A DNA stretch of 61,732 nt from JALSHZ01 sp964614535 (GCA_964614535.1 CAZTOZ010000068.1:1-61732), one strand, 5' to 3'. Shown: positions 8,233 to 17,280, numbered from the stretch's first letter. The notes: generated by a model from the letters alone, not told the origin. Numbers and translations are program-made.

Positions 8233-8385
8233 CATCAGCAACCCCCCCAGGCCAAACGCCGACGCGGTCCAGACCATCTGGTTCACATCACCGGCCTTGG
8301 CCTCGGAGAACAGCCACAGGTAGAGGCCCAGCCCCACCAGCGCGATGCCGACCCAGTGCAGGATCAGAAAGATTCGTAGTAGCAA
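8185..8385 (-). CDS. 66-residue membrane protein, unknown function
   Basis: A small protein with two membrane segments (LRIFLILHWVGIALVGLGLYLWLF and MVWTASAFGLGGLLM) and a basic end (QWMAKK). TTG at 8385 is preferred because GGAGGAG stands 6 bases upstream of it. The in-frame ATG at 8421 lies inside the fba terminator hairpin and has no ribosome binding site. It follows fba on the same strand and may be expressed by read-through. The 3' end overlaps bioD by 48 bases in opposite orientation, which is unusually long. No function is known to me. Confidence 0.7.
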   Translation of the reverse strand: MLLRIFLILHWVGIALVGLGLYLWLFSEAKAGDVNQMVWTASAFGLGGLLMSPYPVVKAFQWMAKK

Positions 8386-8406
8386 GATTTTCTCCTCCAC
8401 AAAGCA

Positions 8407-8434
8407 GAAAGGGCGGTCCAAGAACCGCCCTTTC
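8407..8434 (-). terminator. Intrinsic terminator after fba
   Basis: Perfect 11-bp inverted repeat GAAAGGGCGGT (8407-8417) and ACCGCCCTTTC (8424-8434) with a 6-base loop, starting 24 bases after the fba stop codon. The minus-strand 3' side is moderately T-rich (TTTCTGCTTTG). It separates fba from the downstream small membrane protein gene. Confidence 0.75.
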
Positions 8435-8457
8435 CGACTTTCCGGGTCACGCCGCGA

Positions 8458-9519
8458 TCAGGCGATCTTCGGATCCAGCTCGCCCGACTCGTAACGCTTG
8501 AACATCACTTCCAGCGATACGGGCTTGATCTTCGACGCCATGCCGGCGCTGCCGAAGGCTTCGTAACGCGCCTTGCAGATCTCTTTCATCGCCTCGGTGG
8601 AGGCCTTGAGGAACTTGCGCGGGTCGAAGTTGCTCGGGTTGTCGTGCAGATGCTTGCGGATCGCGCCGGTGGAGGCCATCCGCAGGTCGGTATCGATATT
8701 GACCTTGCGCACGCCGTGCTTGATCCCCTCGACGATCTCCTCGACCGGAACGCCGTAGGTCTCACCCATGTCACCGCCGTACTCGTTGATAATCTTCAAC
8801 CAGTCCTGCGGCACCGAGGAGGAGCCGTGCATGACCAGGTGCGTGTCGGGGATCCGCGCGTGGATCTCCTTGATGCGGTCGATACGCAGCACCTCACCCG
8901 TCGGCGGCTTGGTGAATTTGTAGGCACCGTGGGAGGTGCCGATGGCGATGGCCAGCGCATCGACGCCGGTCTGCTTGACGAAATCGGCCGCCTGATCGGG
9001 ATCGGTCAGCAGCTGATCCATGTCCAGCTTGCCCTCGGCGCCGTGGCCGTCTTCCTCACCCATCATGCCGGTCTCGAGGGAGCCGAGGCAGCCCAGCTCA
9101 CCTTCGACCGATACGCCCCCGGCGTGCGCCATCTCGACGACCTTGCGCGTCACCTCGACGTTGTATTCGTAGGTGGAGGGGGTCTTCATGTCCGGCATCA
9201 GCGAGCCGTCCATCATGACCGAGGTGAACCCCGACTGGATCGACCGCAGGCAGACCGCCGGCTCGGAGCCGTGATCCTGGTGCATCACGACGGGGATGTG
9301 GGGATACATTTCGACCGCGGCCGAGATCAGATGGCGCAGGAACGGCTCGCCAGCGTAGGCGCGGGCACCGGCACTGCCCTGCATGATGACCGGGGAGTCG
9401 GTCTCGTCCGCCGCCTGCATGATGGCGTGGACCTGCTCCATGTTGTTGACGTTGAACGCCGGCATGCCGTAGCCATGCTCGGCGGCATGATCGAGAAGTT
9501 GACGCATTGAGATCAGCAT
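8458..9519 (-). CDS. fba: Class II fructose-bisphosphate aldolase
   Basis: A 353-residue zinc-dependent aldolase of the CbbA type. It cleaves or forms fructose-1,6-bisphosphate and, in the Calvin cycle, sedoheptulose-1,7-bisphosphate. Family motifs are YGMPAFNVNNMEQ, the metal-binding VVMHQDHGSE, VEGELGCLGSLE, IAIGTSHGAYKF and LVMHGSSSVP followed by VRKVNIDTDLRMA. The ATG at 9519 has an AGGAG site about 9 bases upstream. It is separated from pyk by 256 non-coding bases and has its own terminator, so it is probably an independent transcript although it follows tkt, gap, pgk and pyk on the same strand. Confidence 0.97.
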   Translation of the reverse strand: MLISMRQLLDHAAEHGYGMPAFNVNNMEQVHAIMQAADETDSPVIMQGSAGARAYAGEPFLRHLISAAVEMYPHIPVVMHQDHGSEPAVCLRSIQSGFTSVMMDGSLMPDMKTPSTYEYNVEVTRKVVEMAHAGGVSVEGELGCLGSLETGMMGEEDGHGAEGKLDMDQLLTDPDQAADFVKQTGVDALAIAIGTSHGAYKFTKPPTGEVLRIDRIKEIHARIPDTHLVMHGSSSVPQDWLKIINEYGGDMGETYGVPVEEIVEGIKHGVRKVNIDTDLRMASTGAIRKHLHDNPSNFDPRKFLKASTEAMKEICKARYEAFGSAGMASKIKPVSLEVMFKRYESGELDPKIA

Positions 9520-9653
9520 AAGACTTGTCTCCTTTCTTCAGTGATTGAGATATTCATTGCTGGCGTGGCCGTTTCGTCGACGCCATGCCCAGCAAACCTG
9601 CTTCGAACCGCCGCCACGGCATTTCCCTGTGCCTTCGCGGCGATCGGTTGTTA

Positions 9654-9679
9654 TTGCCCAGGCAACGAAACGGGTTGCC
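9654..9679. repeat. Cluster of TTGCC half-sites upstream of fba
   Basis: TTGCC-CA-GGCAA (9654-9665) is immediately followed by a further inverted copy, so that GGCAAC (9661-9666) also pairs with GTTGCC (9674-9679). Three alternating half-sites in 26 bases lie 135-165 bases upstream of the fba start. The arrangement could be an operator, but no regulator is assigned. Confidence 0.3.
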
Positions 9680-9775
9680 CGCCCCCGCCATGTCATGCCC
9701 TCGCTCCGTATTGCCGGGACGGTCTGGCGAGACGGCCAATATAGACCGCCACCCCGGCCGGAACCAATTTCCCTG

Positions 9776-11260
9776 TCAGTCGGCCGGCTCCACCATATTG
9801 CCGACGACCACGATCTTCATCGCGTTGGTGCCACCGCCATCGCCCATCAGGTCGCCCTTGGTGATGATGACGATGTCCCCATCCTCGACGACCTTGTGCT
9901 TCTTCAGAATCTCCACCGCCGTCTTGTTGGCCAGTGGATGGGAGGTGGTGCTGGTGGGGAAATCGACCGGATAGACGCCACGATAGAGTTTGACGCGGCG
10001 GCGCGTCCGGGGCCGCTGCGACATCGCGTAGATCGGGATGCCGGAGCTGATGCGCGACATCCACTTGGCGGTGGAGCCCGTCTCCGTCAACGCGGCGATG
10101 GCCGCCACATTGGCGTGGTTGGCGGTGTACATCGTCGCCATCGCGATCGCTTCGTCGATGTGCTGAAACGTGGTGTTGATGCGATGGTCCGACGTGCGCG
10201 CCAGCGACTGCTTCTCCGCCTCGATGCAGATGTTGCCCATCGCCTCGACCACCTTCGCCGGATACTTGCCAACGGCGGTTTCCCCCGAGAGCATGACCGC
10301 GTCGGTGCCATCGAGCACGGCATTGGCCACGTCGAAGACCTCCGCACGCGTCGGGATCGGGTTCTCGATCATCGACTCCATCATCTGGGTGGCGGTGACG
10401 ACGATACGGTCGAAGACCCGCGCCTTGTGGATCAACGCCTTCTGGACCGCCGGCAGTTCGGCATCACCGATCTCGACGCCGAGATCGCCCCGCGCCACCA
10501 TGATCGCATCGGAGGCCATCAGAATCTCGTCGATGTTCTCCAGCGCCTCGGCGCGCTCGATCTTGGCCACGAGACAGGCCTCGCTGCCGGCTTCGCCGAG
10601 CAGCCGCCGCGCCTCCTCCATGTCCTTGCCGTCTCGCGGAAACGAAACCGCCAGGTAGTCCACGTCCAGCTCGGCGGCGAGCCGGATGTCGCGTTTGTCC
10701 TTGTCGGTGAGTGCCGAGGCCGACAGCCCGCCCCCCTTGCGGTTGATGCCCTTGTTGTTGGACAGCTTCCCGCCGGTGACGACCACCGTATGGATTTCAC
10801 CCCCCTCGACCTTCTCTACCTGCAATACGATCCGGCCGTCGTCGAGCAGCAGCAGATCGCCGGCGAATACCTCCTGCGCCAGCGTCTTGTAGGTCACGCC
10901 GACCCGCTGTTCGTCACCATCGTCCTCACCCAGCGTGGTGTCGAGGATGAAACGCGCCCCCTCATCCAGCATCACGCTGCCGTTACGGAACTTCTCGATC
11001 CGGATCTTGGGCCCCTGCAGATCGCCGAGGATGGCCACTTCACAGCCGCAATCCTCGGCCGCCTGACGGATCATCTGCGCCCGCTTGACGTGATCCTCCC
11101 GCGAGCCGTGCGAGAAATTCATTCGCACGACATCGACGCCCGCCTCCACCAGCGCGCGCAATGCTTCCGGCGATTCGGTGGCCGGCCCCAGCGTGGCCAA
11201 TATCTTGGTCCGCCGGAGCCCGCGGGAGTTGCGATGGCAGATCGGTGAGCCGTCGACCAT
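9776..11260 (-). CDS. pyk: Pyruvate kinase
   Basis: A 494-residue pyruvate kinase (phosphoenolpyruvate + ADP to pyruvate + ATP). Motifs in order: RRTKILATLGPATES, RMNFSHGSREDH, LGDLQGPKIRIEKF, VSFPRD, LVAKIERAEALENIDEI, VARGDLGVEIG, TATQMMESMI and LSGETAVGKYP, ending with the allosteric C-domain. Its start lies 3 bases after the pgk stop codon and AAAGG near the pgk end can serve as its ribosome binding site, so pgk and pyk form an operon. The first 15 residues before RRTKILATLGPA are slightly longer than in many homologues. Confidence 0.97.
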   Translation of the reverse strand: MVDGSPICHRNSRGLRRTKILATLGPATESPEALRALVEAGVDVVRMNFSHGSREDHVKRAQMIRQAAEDCGCEVAILGDLQGPKIRIEKFRNGSVMLDEGARFILDTTLGEDDGDEQRVGVTYKTLAQEVFAGDLLLLDDGRIVLQVEKVEGGEIHTVVVTGGKLSNNKGINRKGGGLSASALTDKDKRDIRLAAELDVDYLAVSFPRDGKDMEEARRLLGEAGSEACLVAKIERAEALENIDEILMASDAIMVARGDLGVEIGDAELPAVQKALIHKARVFDRIVVTATQMMESMIENPIPTRAEVFDVANAVLDGTDAVMLSGETAVGKYPAKVVEAMGNICIEAEKQSLARTSDHRINTTFQHIDEAIAMATMYTANHANVAAIAALTETGSTAKWMSRISSGIPIYAMSQRPRTRRRVKLYRGVYPVDFPTSTTSHPLANKTAVEILKKHKVVEDGDIVIITKGDLMGDGGGTNAMKIVVVGNMVEPAD

Positions 11261-11263
11261 CGA

Positions 11264-12445
11264 TTAGCCTTTGGCCCGCTCTTCCAGCATTGCCACGGCT
11301 GGGAGCTTCTTGCCTTCGAGGAATTCGAGGAAAGCACCCCCACCGGTGGAGATGTAGGAGATCCTGTCGGCCAGGCCATATTTGTCCACCGCTGCCAGGG
11401 TGTCGCCACCACCGGCGATGGAGAAGGCATCCGATTCGGCAATGGCCTCGCCCAGCGCCTTGGTGCCTTCGGCGAACTGATCGAATTCGAAGACGCCGAC
11501 CGGGCCGTTCCAGACGATGGTTCCCGCCTCCTTCATCATCGCCGAGAAACGCGCGGCAGTTTCGGGGCCGATATCGAAGATCATATCGTCGTCGGCAACC
11601 TCGTCGACCTTCTTGACCGTCGCCTCGGCCGTCTCGGAGAACGCCTTGCCGACGACCACGTCGGTGGGCACCGGAATCTCACCGCCCTTGGCCTTGGCGG
11701 CTTCCATCAGGCGCTTGGCCTCGTCGATCAGATCCTCCTCGTAGAGCGATTTGCCGACGTTGTGCCCCATGGCGGCGATGAAGGTATTGGCGATGCCGCC
11801 ACCGGGGATGAGCTGATCGACGATCTTCGACAGCGACTCCAGCACGGTGAGCTTGGTGGAGACCTTGGAGCCGCCGACGATCGCGACCATCGGCCGTTTC
11901 GGATCGTTCAGCGCCTTGCCGAGCGCGTCGAGTTCACCGGCCAGCAGCGGGCCGGCGCAGGCGATGGGCGCGAACATGCCGGCGCCATAGGTCGAGGCCT
12001 GGGCGCGGTGGGCGGTGCCGAAGGCGTCCATCACATAGACGTCGCACAGCGCCGCATACTTCTTGGCCAGCGTCTCGTCATTGGCTTTTTCGCCCTTGTT
12101 GAACCGGACGTTCTCGAGAATGACCACCTCGCCGTCCGCCAGTTGCGGCGGGTTCTCCAGATAGTCCTTGATCAACCGCACTTCCTTGCCCAGCAGCCCG
12201 GAGAGGTGGTCGGCAACGGGCTGAAGCGAAAATTCGTCCGCCGGCTCCCCCTCGGTCGGGCGACCGAGATGGGACATCAGCATGACCTTGGCACCAGCGT
12301 TCATGGCGTGCTCGATGGTCGGCAGCGAGGCCCGGATCCGCTTGTCGGACGACACCTTGCCATCCTTGATCGGCACATTGAGGTCTTCACGAATCAGCAC
12401 GCGCTTGCCGGCCAGATCCAGATCGGTCATTTTGATGATAGTCAT
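11264..12445 (-). CDS. pgk: Phosphoglycerate kinase
   Basis: A 393-residue phosphoglycerate kinase (1,3-bisphosphoglycerate/3-phosphoglycerate step of glycolysis and the Calvin cycle). Motifs include KRVLIREDLNVPIKDG, LMSHLGRPTEGE, ILENVRFNKGEK, MDAFGTAHRAQAST, VAIVGGSKVSTKL, WNGPVGVFEF and ISTGGGAFLEFLEG. The start ATG at 12445 (MTIIKMTDLD) has GGGAG 8 bases upstream; an ATG three codons earlier (12454) is too close to it. It lies downstream of gap behind a strong hairpin, so part of its transcription is probably by read-through or from a promoter in the 88 bases after that hairpin. Confidence 0.97.
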   Translation of the reverse strand: MTIIKMTDLDLAGKRVLIREDLNVPIKDGKVSSDKRIRASLPTIEHAMNAGAKVMLMSHLGRPTEGEPADEFSLQPVADHLSGLLGKEVRLIKDYLENPPQLADGEVVILENVRFNKGEKANDETLAKKYAALCDVYVMDAFGTAHRAQASTYGAGMFAPIACAGPLLAGELDALGKALNDPKRPMVAIVGGSKVSTKLTVLESLSKIVDQLIPGGGIANTFIAAMGHNVGKSLYEEDLIDEAKRLMEAAKAKGGEIPVPTDVVVGKAFSETAEATVKKVDEVADDDMIFDIGPETAARFSAMMKEAGTIVWNGPVGVFEFDQFAEGTKALGEAIAESDAFSIAGGGDTLAAVDKYGLADRISYISTGGGAFLEFLEGKKLPAVAMLEERAKG

Positions 12446-12532
12446 AACATCCACTCCCGGAGAATTGGTTCAGGAAAAAGCATTGGCCAAACCAGAGAGG
12501 CTTGGCGAATGTCTCTTCGACAGGCAGAAAGA

Positions 12533-12558
12533 CAGAAGGCGGGGAAACCCGCCTTCTG
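12533..12558 (-). terminator. Hairpin between gap and pgk
   Basis: Perfect 11-bp stem CAGAAGGCGGG (12533-12543) and CCCGCCTTCTG (12548-12558) closed by a GAAA loop on the plus strand (TTTC on the transcribed strand), 17 bases after the gap stop. A short T-rich tail (TCTTTCTG) follows. It is likely a terminator or attenuator that lets gap be expressed above pgk-pyk. Confidence 0.75.
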
Positions 12559-12575
12559 CGCGATCGTCGTTCCGA

Positions 12576-13580
12576 TCAGTTGTTGGCGACGTGCTCGACG
12601 AAACGAAGCATGTTGCAGGTGTAGCCGTACTCGTTGTCGTACCAGGCGACGACCTTGACGAAGGTGGGGTCCAGCTGGATGCCGGCACCGGCGTCGAAGA
12701 TCGAGGAGAAACCACAACCGCGGAAGTCGGTGGAGACGACCTTGTCTTCAGTGTAGGAGAGGGTCTTGCCCAGATCGCCGCTCTCGGAGGCCGCTTTCAT
12801 CGCGGCGCAGATGTCGTCGTAGCTGGCTTCGCTGTTCAGCTCGGCGGTCAGATCGACGACGGAGACGTCGGAGGTGGGCACGCGGAACGCCATGCCGGTG
12901 AGCTTGCCGTTCAGTTCAGGCAGTACCACACCAACGGCCTTGGCAGCACCGGTGGAGGACGGGATGATGTTCTCCAGGATGCCACGGCCTCCGCGCCAGT
13001 CTTTCATCGACGGGCCGTCGACGGTCTTCTGGGTGGCGGTGGCGGCGTGAACGGTGGTCATCAGGCCACGCTTGATGCCCCACTTGTCGTTCAGCACCTT
13101 GGCGACCGGCGCCAGACAGTTGGTGGTACAGGAAGCGGCGGAGACGATGGTCTGACCGTCGTAGGTGTCGTTGTTGACACCGAAAACGAACATCGGCGTG
13201 CCGTCCTTCGAGGGCGCGGACATGACCACCTTCTTGGCACCGGCGTCGATGTGCTTCTGACAACCTTCGGCGGTGAGGAAGAAGCCGGTGCACTCGAGCA
13301 CGATATCGACTCCGATGTCGCCCCATTTGAGGTCGGCGGGATCGCGCTCGGCGGTCAGGCGGATCTTCTTGCCGTCGACGATCATGGTGTCGCCCTCGAC
13401 CGCGATGTCACCGTCGAAATTGCCGTGTACCGAGTCGTACTTGAGCATGTAGGCGAGATAGTCGTTGTCCAGCAGGTCGTTGATGCCGACCACTTCGATG
13501 CCGGGAAAGTCCTTGGCAATCGCGCGAAAAGCCATGCGGCCGATACGGCCGAATCCGTTGATACCAACTTTAATGGTCAT
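12576..13580 (-). CDS. gap: Glyceraldehyde-3-phosphate dehydrogenase, type I
   Basis: A 334-residue GAPDH (Gap/CbbG). The N-terminus carries the Rossmann motif INGFGRIGR, the catalytic Cys151 is in SAASCTTNCLAP, and the phosphate-binding STGAAKAVG and C-terminal WYDNEYGY are present. The cofactor loop reads VGINDLLD, typical of NAD-linked enzymes, but cofactor choice should not be read from this alone. It lies between tkt and pgk in one orientation, with hairpins before and after it, so it appears to be a separately adjusted unit. The ATG at 13580 follows a TAGGAGATAAC ribosome binding site. Confidence 0.97.
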   Translation of the reverse strand: MTIKVGINGFGRIGRMAFRAIAKDFPGIEVVGINDLLDNDYLAYMLKYDSVHGNFDGDIAVEGDTMIVDGKKIRLTAERDPADLKWGDIGVDIVLECTGFFLTAEGCQKHIDAGAKKVVMSAPSKDGTPMFVFGVNNDTYDGQTIVSAASCTTNCLAPVAKVLNDKWGIKRGLMTTVHAATATQKTVDGPSMKDWRGGRGILENIIPSSTGAAKAVGVVLPELNGKLTGMAFRVPTSDVSVVDLTAELNSEASYDDICAAMKAASESGDLGKTLSYTEDKVVSTDFRGCGFSSIFDAGAGIQLDPTFVKVVAWYDNEYGYTCNMLRFVEHVANN

Positions 13581-13616
13581 TGTTATCTCCTAACTTGTGG
13601 GATGGGATAATACGAA

Positions 13617-13639
13617 TCCGCCCCGGGCATCGGGGCGGA
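13617..13639 (-). terminator. Intrinsic terminator after tkt
   Basis: Perfect 9-bp stem TCCGCCCCG (13617-13625) and CGGGGCGGA (13631-13639) with a 5-base loop, 12 bases after the tkt stop. On the transcribed strand it is followed by TTCGTATTATC. It separates tkt from gap. Confidence 0.7.
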
Positions 13640-13651
13640 CGAGACTCAGCT

Positions 13652-15637
13652 TCAGGCAACCTCGTTGACGGCCTTGACGACGTTCTCGACGGTGAAGCCG
13701 AATTCCTTGAACAGATCGCCCGCGGGCGCGGATTCGCCGAAGGTGTCGATACCGATGACGGCGCCCTGCAGACCGACATACTTGGTCCAGTAGGCGGTGA
13801 CGCCCGCCTCGACGGCGACACGCGCCGTAACCGCGGCCGGCAGAACCGACTCCTTGTAGGCGTCGTCCTGGGCATCGAAGACATCGGTGGACGGCATCGA
13901 TACGACACGCACCTTCTTGTCGGTGATCGCCGCCGCGGCATCCACGGCCAGTCCGACCTCGGAACCGGTGGCGATGAGAATGACATCAGGCGTGCCGTCG
14001 CAATCCTTCAGTACATAGCCGCCACGCTCGATCAGCTTGATCTGCTCGTCGGAGCGATCCTGGTGGGGCAGGTTCTGACGCGAGAAGATCAGGCTGGTCG
14101 GCCCGTCCTTGCGCAGCACCGCCATCTTCCAGGCCACGGCCGACTCGACCGCGTCACAGGGGCGCCAAACGCTCATATTGGGAATCATCCGCAGGGTGGC
14201 CACCTGCTCCACCGGCTGGTGGGTCGGGCCGTCCTCACCGAGGCCGATCGAGTCGTGGGTGAAGACCTCGATGTTCTGAACCTTCATCAGCGCCGCCATC
14301 CGCAGAGCGTTGCGGGCGTATTCGGAGAACATCAGAAAGGTGGCGCCGTAGGGCACGAAACCGCCATGCAGCGCGATGCCGTTGATGGCCGCGGTCATGC
14401 CGAACTCACGGACGCCCCAGTTGATGTAGTTGGCGTCCGGCGTCTCCTTGCGCATCGGTACCGAGTTGGAGACGATGGTCAGATTGGAACCCGCCAGGTC
14501 AGCCGAACCGCCCATGAAATGGGTGAACTTGCTCAGCGCCTCGATGGCATTCTGCGACGCCTTGCGGCTGGCGATGCTTTCGCCTTTCTCGGCCACCGAC
14601 CGAATGAAAGCGTCGGCCTGTGCCTCCCAGTCGTCACCCAGCTCGCCGGCCATGCGCATCTCGAACTCGGCGGCAAGCTCCGGGTGGGCCGCCTTGTAGG
14701 CCGCCATCTTCTCCTGCCACGCCTTCTCGGCGGCCGCGCCCTTCTCGCGCGCGTTCCACGCCGCGTAGATCTCCTCGGGAATCTCGAACGGGCCGTACTC
14801 CCAGCCCAGCGCCTTGCGGGTCAGCTCGATCTCCTCCTCGCCCAGCGGCGCACCGTGGCAATCCTCCTTGCCGGCCTTGTTGGGCGAACCGAAACCGATG
14901 GTGGTCTTGCAGCAGATGATCGACGGCTTGTCACCCACCGAGCGGGCCTCTTCGATGGCCTTCTTGATGGCGTCGGCGTCGTGACCATCGACATCGCGGA
15001 TCACATGCCAGCCGTAGGCTTCGAAACGCTTCGGCGTGTCGTCGGTGAACCACCCCTCGACCTCACCGTCGATGGAGATGTTGTTGTCGTCGTAGAAAGC
15101 GATCAGCTTGCCGAGGCCGAGCGTGCCGGCGATGGAGCAGGCCTCGTGGGAGATGCCTTCCATCAGACAGCCATCCCCCAGGAAGACATAGGTGTAGTGA
15201 TCGACGATGTCGTGACCGTCGCGATTGAAATGCGCCGCCAGCGCGCGCTCGGCGATGGCCATGCCGACACCGTTGGTGATGCCCTGCCCCAGCGGGCCGG
15301 TCGTCGTCTCGATCCCCGGCGCGTAACCATACTCGGGGTGCCCCGGGGTCTTCGAGTGGAGTTGACGGAAGTTCTTGAGATCTTCGATGCTGAGATCGTA
15401 GCCGGTCAGGTGCAGTACCGAATACGGCAGCATCGAGCCATGACCGTTGGACATGATGAAGCGGTCGCGATCGACCCAGGAAGGATTCCCCGGATTGTGC
15501 TTCATGAAATCGTTGTACAGCACTTCCGCGATGTCGGCCATTCCCATCGGTGCACCGGGGTGACCGGAATTGGCTTTCTGTACCGCGTCCATGCTGAGCG
15601 CGCGGATGGCGTTGGCTAAGTCTCTACGAGATGGCAT
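13652..15637 (-). CDS. tkt: Transketolase
   Basis: A 661-residue thiamine-diphosphate transketolase of the pentose-phosphate pathway and Calvin cycle (CbbT/TktA type). Visible motifs: HPGAPMGMADIA, RFIMSNGHGSMLPYS, the ThDP fold GDGCLMEGISHEA with the paired YDDNNISIDG, HGAPLGEEE, and in the pyrimidine domain FTHDSIGLGEDGPTHQP. The length is usual. It is the first gene of the tkt-gap-pgk-pyk-fba series and is divergent from metK across 408 non-coding bases. The ATG at 15637 follows a GGGAG site. Confidence 0.97.
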   Translation of the reverse strand: MPSRRDLANAIRALSMDAVQKANSGHPGAPMGMADIAEVLYNDFMKHNPGNPSWVDRDRFIMSNGHGSMLPYSVLHLTGYDLSIEDLKNFRQLHSKTPGHPEYGYAPGIETTTGPLGQGITNGVGMAIAERALAAHFNRDGHDIVDHYTYVFLGDGCLMEGISHEACSIAGTLGLGKLIAFYDDNNISIDGEVEGWFTDDTPKRFEAYGWHVIRDVDGHDADAIKKAIEEARSVGDKPSIICCKTTIGFGSPNKAGKEDCHGAPLGEEEIELTRKALGWEYGPFEIPEEIYAAWNAREKGAAAEKAWQEKMAAYKAAHPELAAEFEMRMAGELGDDWEAQADAFIRSVAEKGESIASRKASQNAIEALSKFTHFMGGSADLAGSNLTIVSNSVPMRKETPDANYINWGVREFGMTAAINGIALHGGFVPYGATFLMFSEYARNALRMAALMKVQNIEVFTHDSIGLGEDGPTHQPVEQVATLRMIPNMSVWRPCDAVESAVAWKMAVLRKDGPTSLIFSRQNLPHQDRSDEQIKLIERGGYVLKDCDGTPDVILIATGSEVGLAVDAAAAITDKKVRVVSMPSTDVFDAQDDAYKESVLPAAVTARVAVEAGVTAYWTKYVGLQGAVIGIDTFGESAPAGDLFKEFGFTVENVVKAVNEVA

Positions 15638-16045
15638 AAAAAAACTCCCGGCAGGGTTGTCATGTGAAAAACGCGAACCGTCCGCGCGACGGGACAGGAT
15701 GCGTCGTCGCTCGGGCGGGATAAAATCTGGTCAAGTCGCGGGATTCTGGTTGCTTGTTGTGACGACCTGGGCACCTCTGGGTGCAATTTCAGGCGCAACA
15801 TTCTCACGTAATCCGGGCGGACGGGCAAGCAGAATCGGAGAAAAAATATCTTATCGCCTTATTTATCAGGAATATAAGCAATACTCTCAATAATGCGTAT
15901 TCACTGAACCTATACTTCACCTGCCTTTCCGGGCGCCGATTGGCCACCCCAAGCACCGGTTTGTTAAACAGCTCTGGTTTTGATCGTTTCGCTTCATATA
16001 CACTGTCGCGCAATTTTCCCGTATTCACCTCATGGTAGAGCACCG
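15638..16045. other. Non-coding divergent region between tkt and metK
   Basis: 408 bases without a credible gene. It must hold the tkt and metK promoters. A marked AT-rich patch at about 15836-15905 stands out in this GC-rich genome. TATACA at 15997-16002 could be a -10 element for metK, but no convincing -35 partner is seen. I found no riboswitch-like structure here, in contrast to the ahcY leader. Confidence 0.5.
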
Positions 16046-17203
16046 ATGCCCAACAGTTACCAGTTCACCTCCGAATCCGTCTCCGCCGGCCACCCCGACA
16101 AGGTCGCCGACCAGATCTCCGACGCCATCCTCGACGCCATTCTGGAGCAGGATCCAGCCGCCCGCGTCGCCTGCGAAACGCTGGTCAAGACCGGCATGGT
16201 GCTGGTGGCGGGTGAAGTCACCACCTCGGCCCACGTGGAGTATGAGGAAGTGGTGCGCCAGACCGTCACCGACATCGGCTACACCAGCTCGGAGATCGGT
16301 TTCGACGGCGCCACCTGCGCGGTGATGTCGGCCATCGGCAAACAGTCGCCCGACATCAACCAGGGTGTCGACCGCGACCGGCCGGAGGAACAGGGCGCTG
16401 GCGACCAGGGCCTGATGTTCGGCTACGCCACCAACGAAACCGACGTCCTCATGCCGGCACCGATCACCTACTCTCACCGGCTGGTTCGCCGCCAGCACGA
16501 GGTGCGCGAGAACGGCACGCTGCCGTGGCTGCGCCCCGATGCCAAGAGCCAGGTGACTTTCCGCTACGAGGACGGCAGACCCGTCGGCATCGAGGCGGTG
16601 GTGCTCTCGACGCAGCACGCGCCGGAGATCTCCCAGGCCGACCTCAAGGAAGCGGTGATGGAAGAGATCATCAAACCGGTGCTGCCGGAAGCGTGGATCT
16701 CCGGCAACACCCTCTACCACATCAACCCCACCGGCAAGTTCGAGATCGGCGGGCCGGTCGGCGACTGTGGGCTGACGGGACGCAAGATCATTGTCGACAC
16801 CTACGGCGGCATGGCACGCCACGGCGGTGGCGCCTTCTCCGGCAAGGATCCCTCCAAGGTGGACCGCTCCGCCGCCTACGCCGGCCGCTACGTGGCCAAG
16901 AACATCGTCGCCGCCGGCCTGGCCGACCGCTGCGAGATCCAGGTCTCCTACGCCATCGGCGTGGCCGAGCCCACCTCGATCTCGGTCGACACCTTCGGCA
17001 CCGGCAAGATTGCCGACGAGGCCATCGAGGCACTGATCCGTGAACATTTCGACCTGCGTCCCTACGGTATCATTCAGATGCTCGACCTGATCAAGCCGAT
17101 CTACCGGCAGACGGCGGCCTACGGCCACTTCGGTCGCGAGGACATCGACCTGCCGTGGGAACGCACCGACAAGGCCGACGTGCTGAAAGCACAGATCGCC
17201 TGA
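16046..17203 (+). CDS. metK: S-adenosylmethionine synthetase
   Basis: A 385-residue methionine adenosyltransferase making SAM from methionine and ATP. Motifs: ESVSAGHPDKVADQISDA at the start, GAGDQGLMFGYATNET, GGRIGPTG-equivalent HINPTGKFEIGGP, DTYGGMARHGGGAFSG, and KDPSKVDRSAAYAGRYVAK. The ATG at 16046 gives the standard N-terminus; the frame is open further upstream, but there is no homology-like sequence there. It lies directly upstream of the SAH-controlled ahcY-metF operon, so SAM synthesis and SAH recycling are neighbours, but the riboswitch begins after metK and should not control it. Confidence 0.97.
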   Translation: MPNSYQFTSESVSAGHPDKVADQISDAILDAILEQDPAARVACETLVKTGMVLVAGEVTTSAHVEYEEVVRQTVTDIGYTSSEIGFDGATCAVMSAIGKQSPDINQGVDRDRPEEQGAGDQGLMFGYATNETDVLMPAPITYSHRLVRRQHEVRENGTLPWLRPDAKSQVTFRYEDGRPVGIEAVVLSTQHAPEISQADLKEAVMEEIIKPVLPEAWISGNTLYHINPTGKFEIGGPVGDCGLTGRKIIVDTYGGMARHGGGAFSGKDPSKVDRSAAYAGRYVAKNIVAAGLADRCEIQVSYAIGVAEPTSISVDTFGTGKIADEAIEALIREHFDLRPYGIIQMLDLIKPIYRQTAAYGHFGREDIDLPWERTDKADVLKAQIA

Positions 17204-17280
17204 CCCCTCTCTGTCCGGTCATTGGGGAACCCCGTTCCCCGACGACCCGCCAACCGCACGGCCACCCGGCCGGCGGTCCG

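Noticed and set aside
13580..15619. Long plus-strand open frame opposite tkt
   Set aside because: Shadow of transketolase; His/Arg/Gly-rich with no family.
15638..16045. Possible SAM riboswitch upstream of metK
   Set aside because: No SAM-I, SAM-II or SAM-V core pattern was seen; the only clear methyl-cycle RNA is the SAH element before ahcY.
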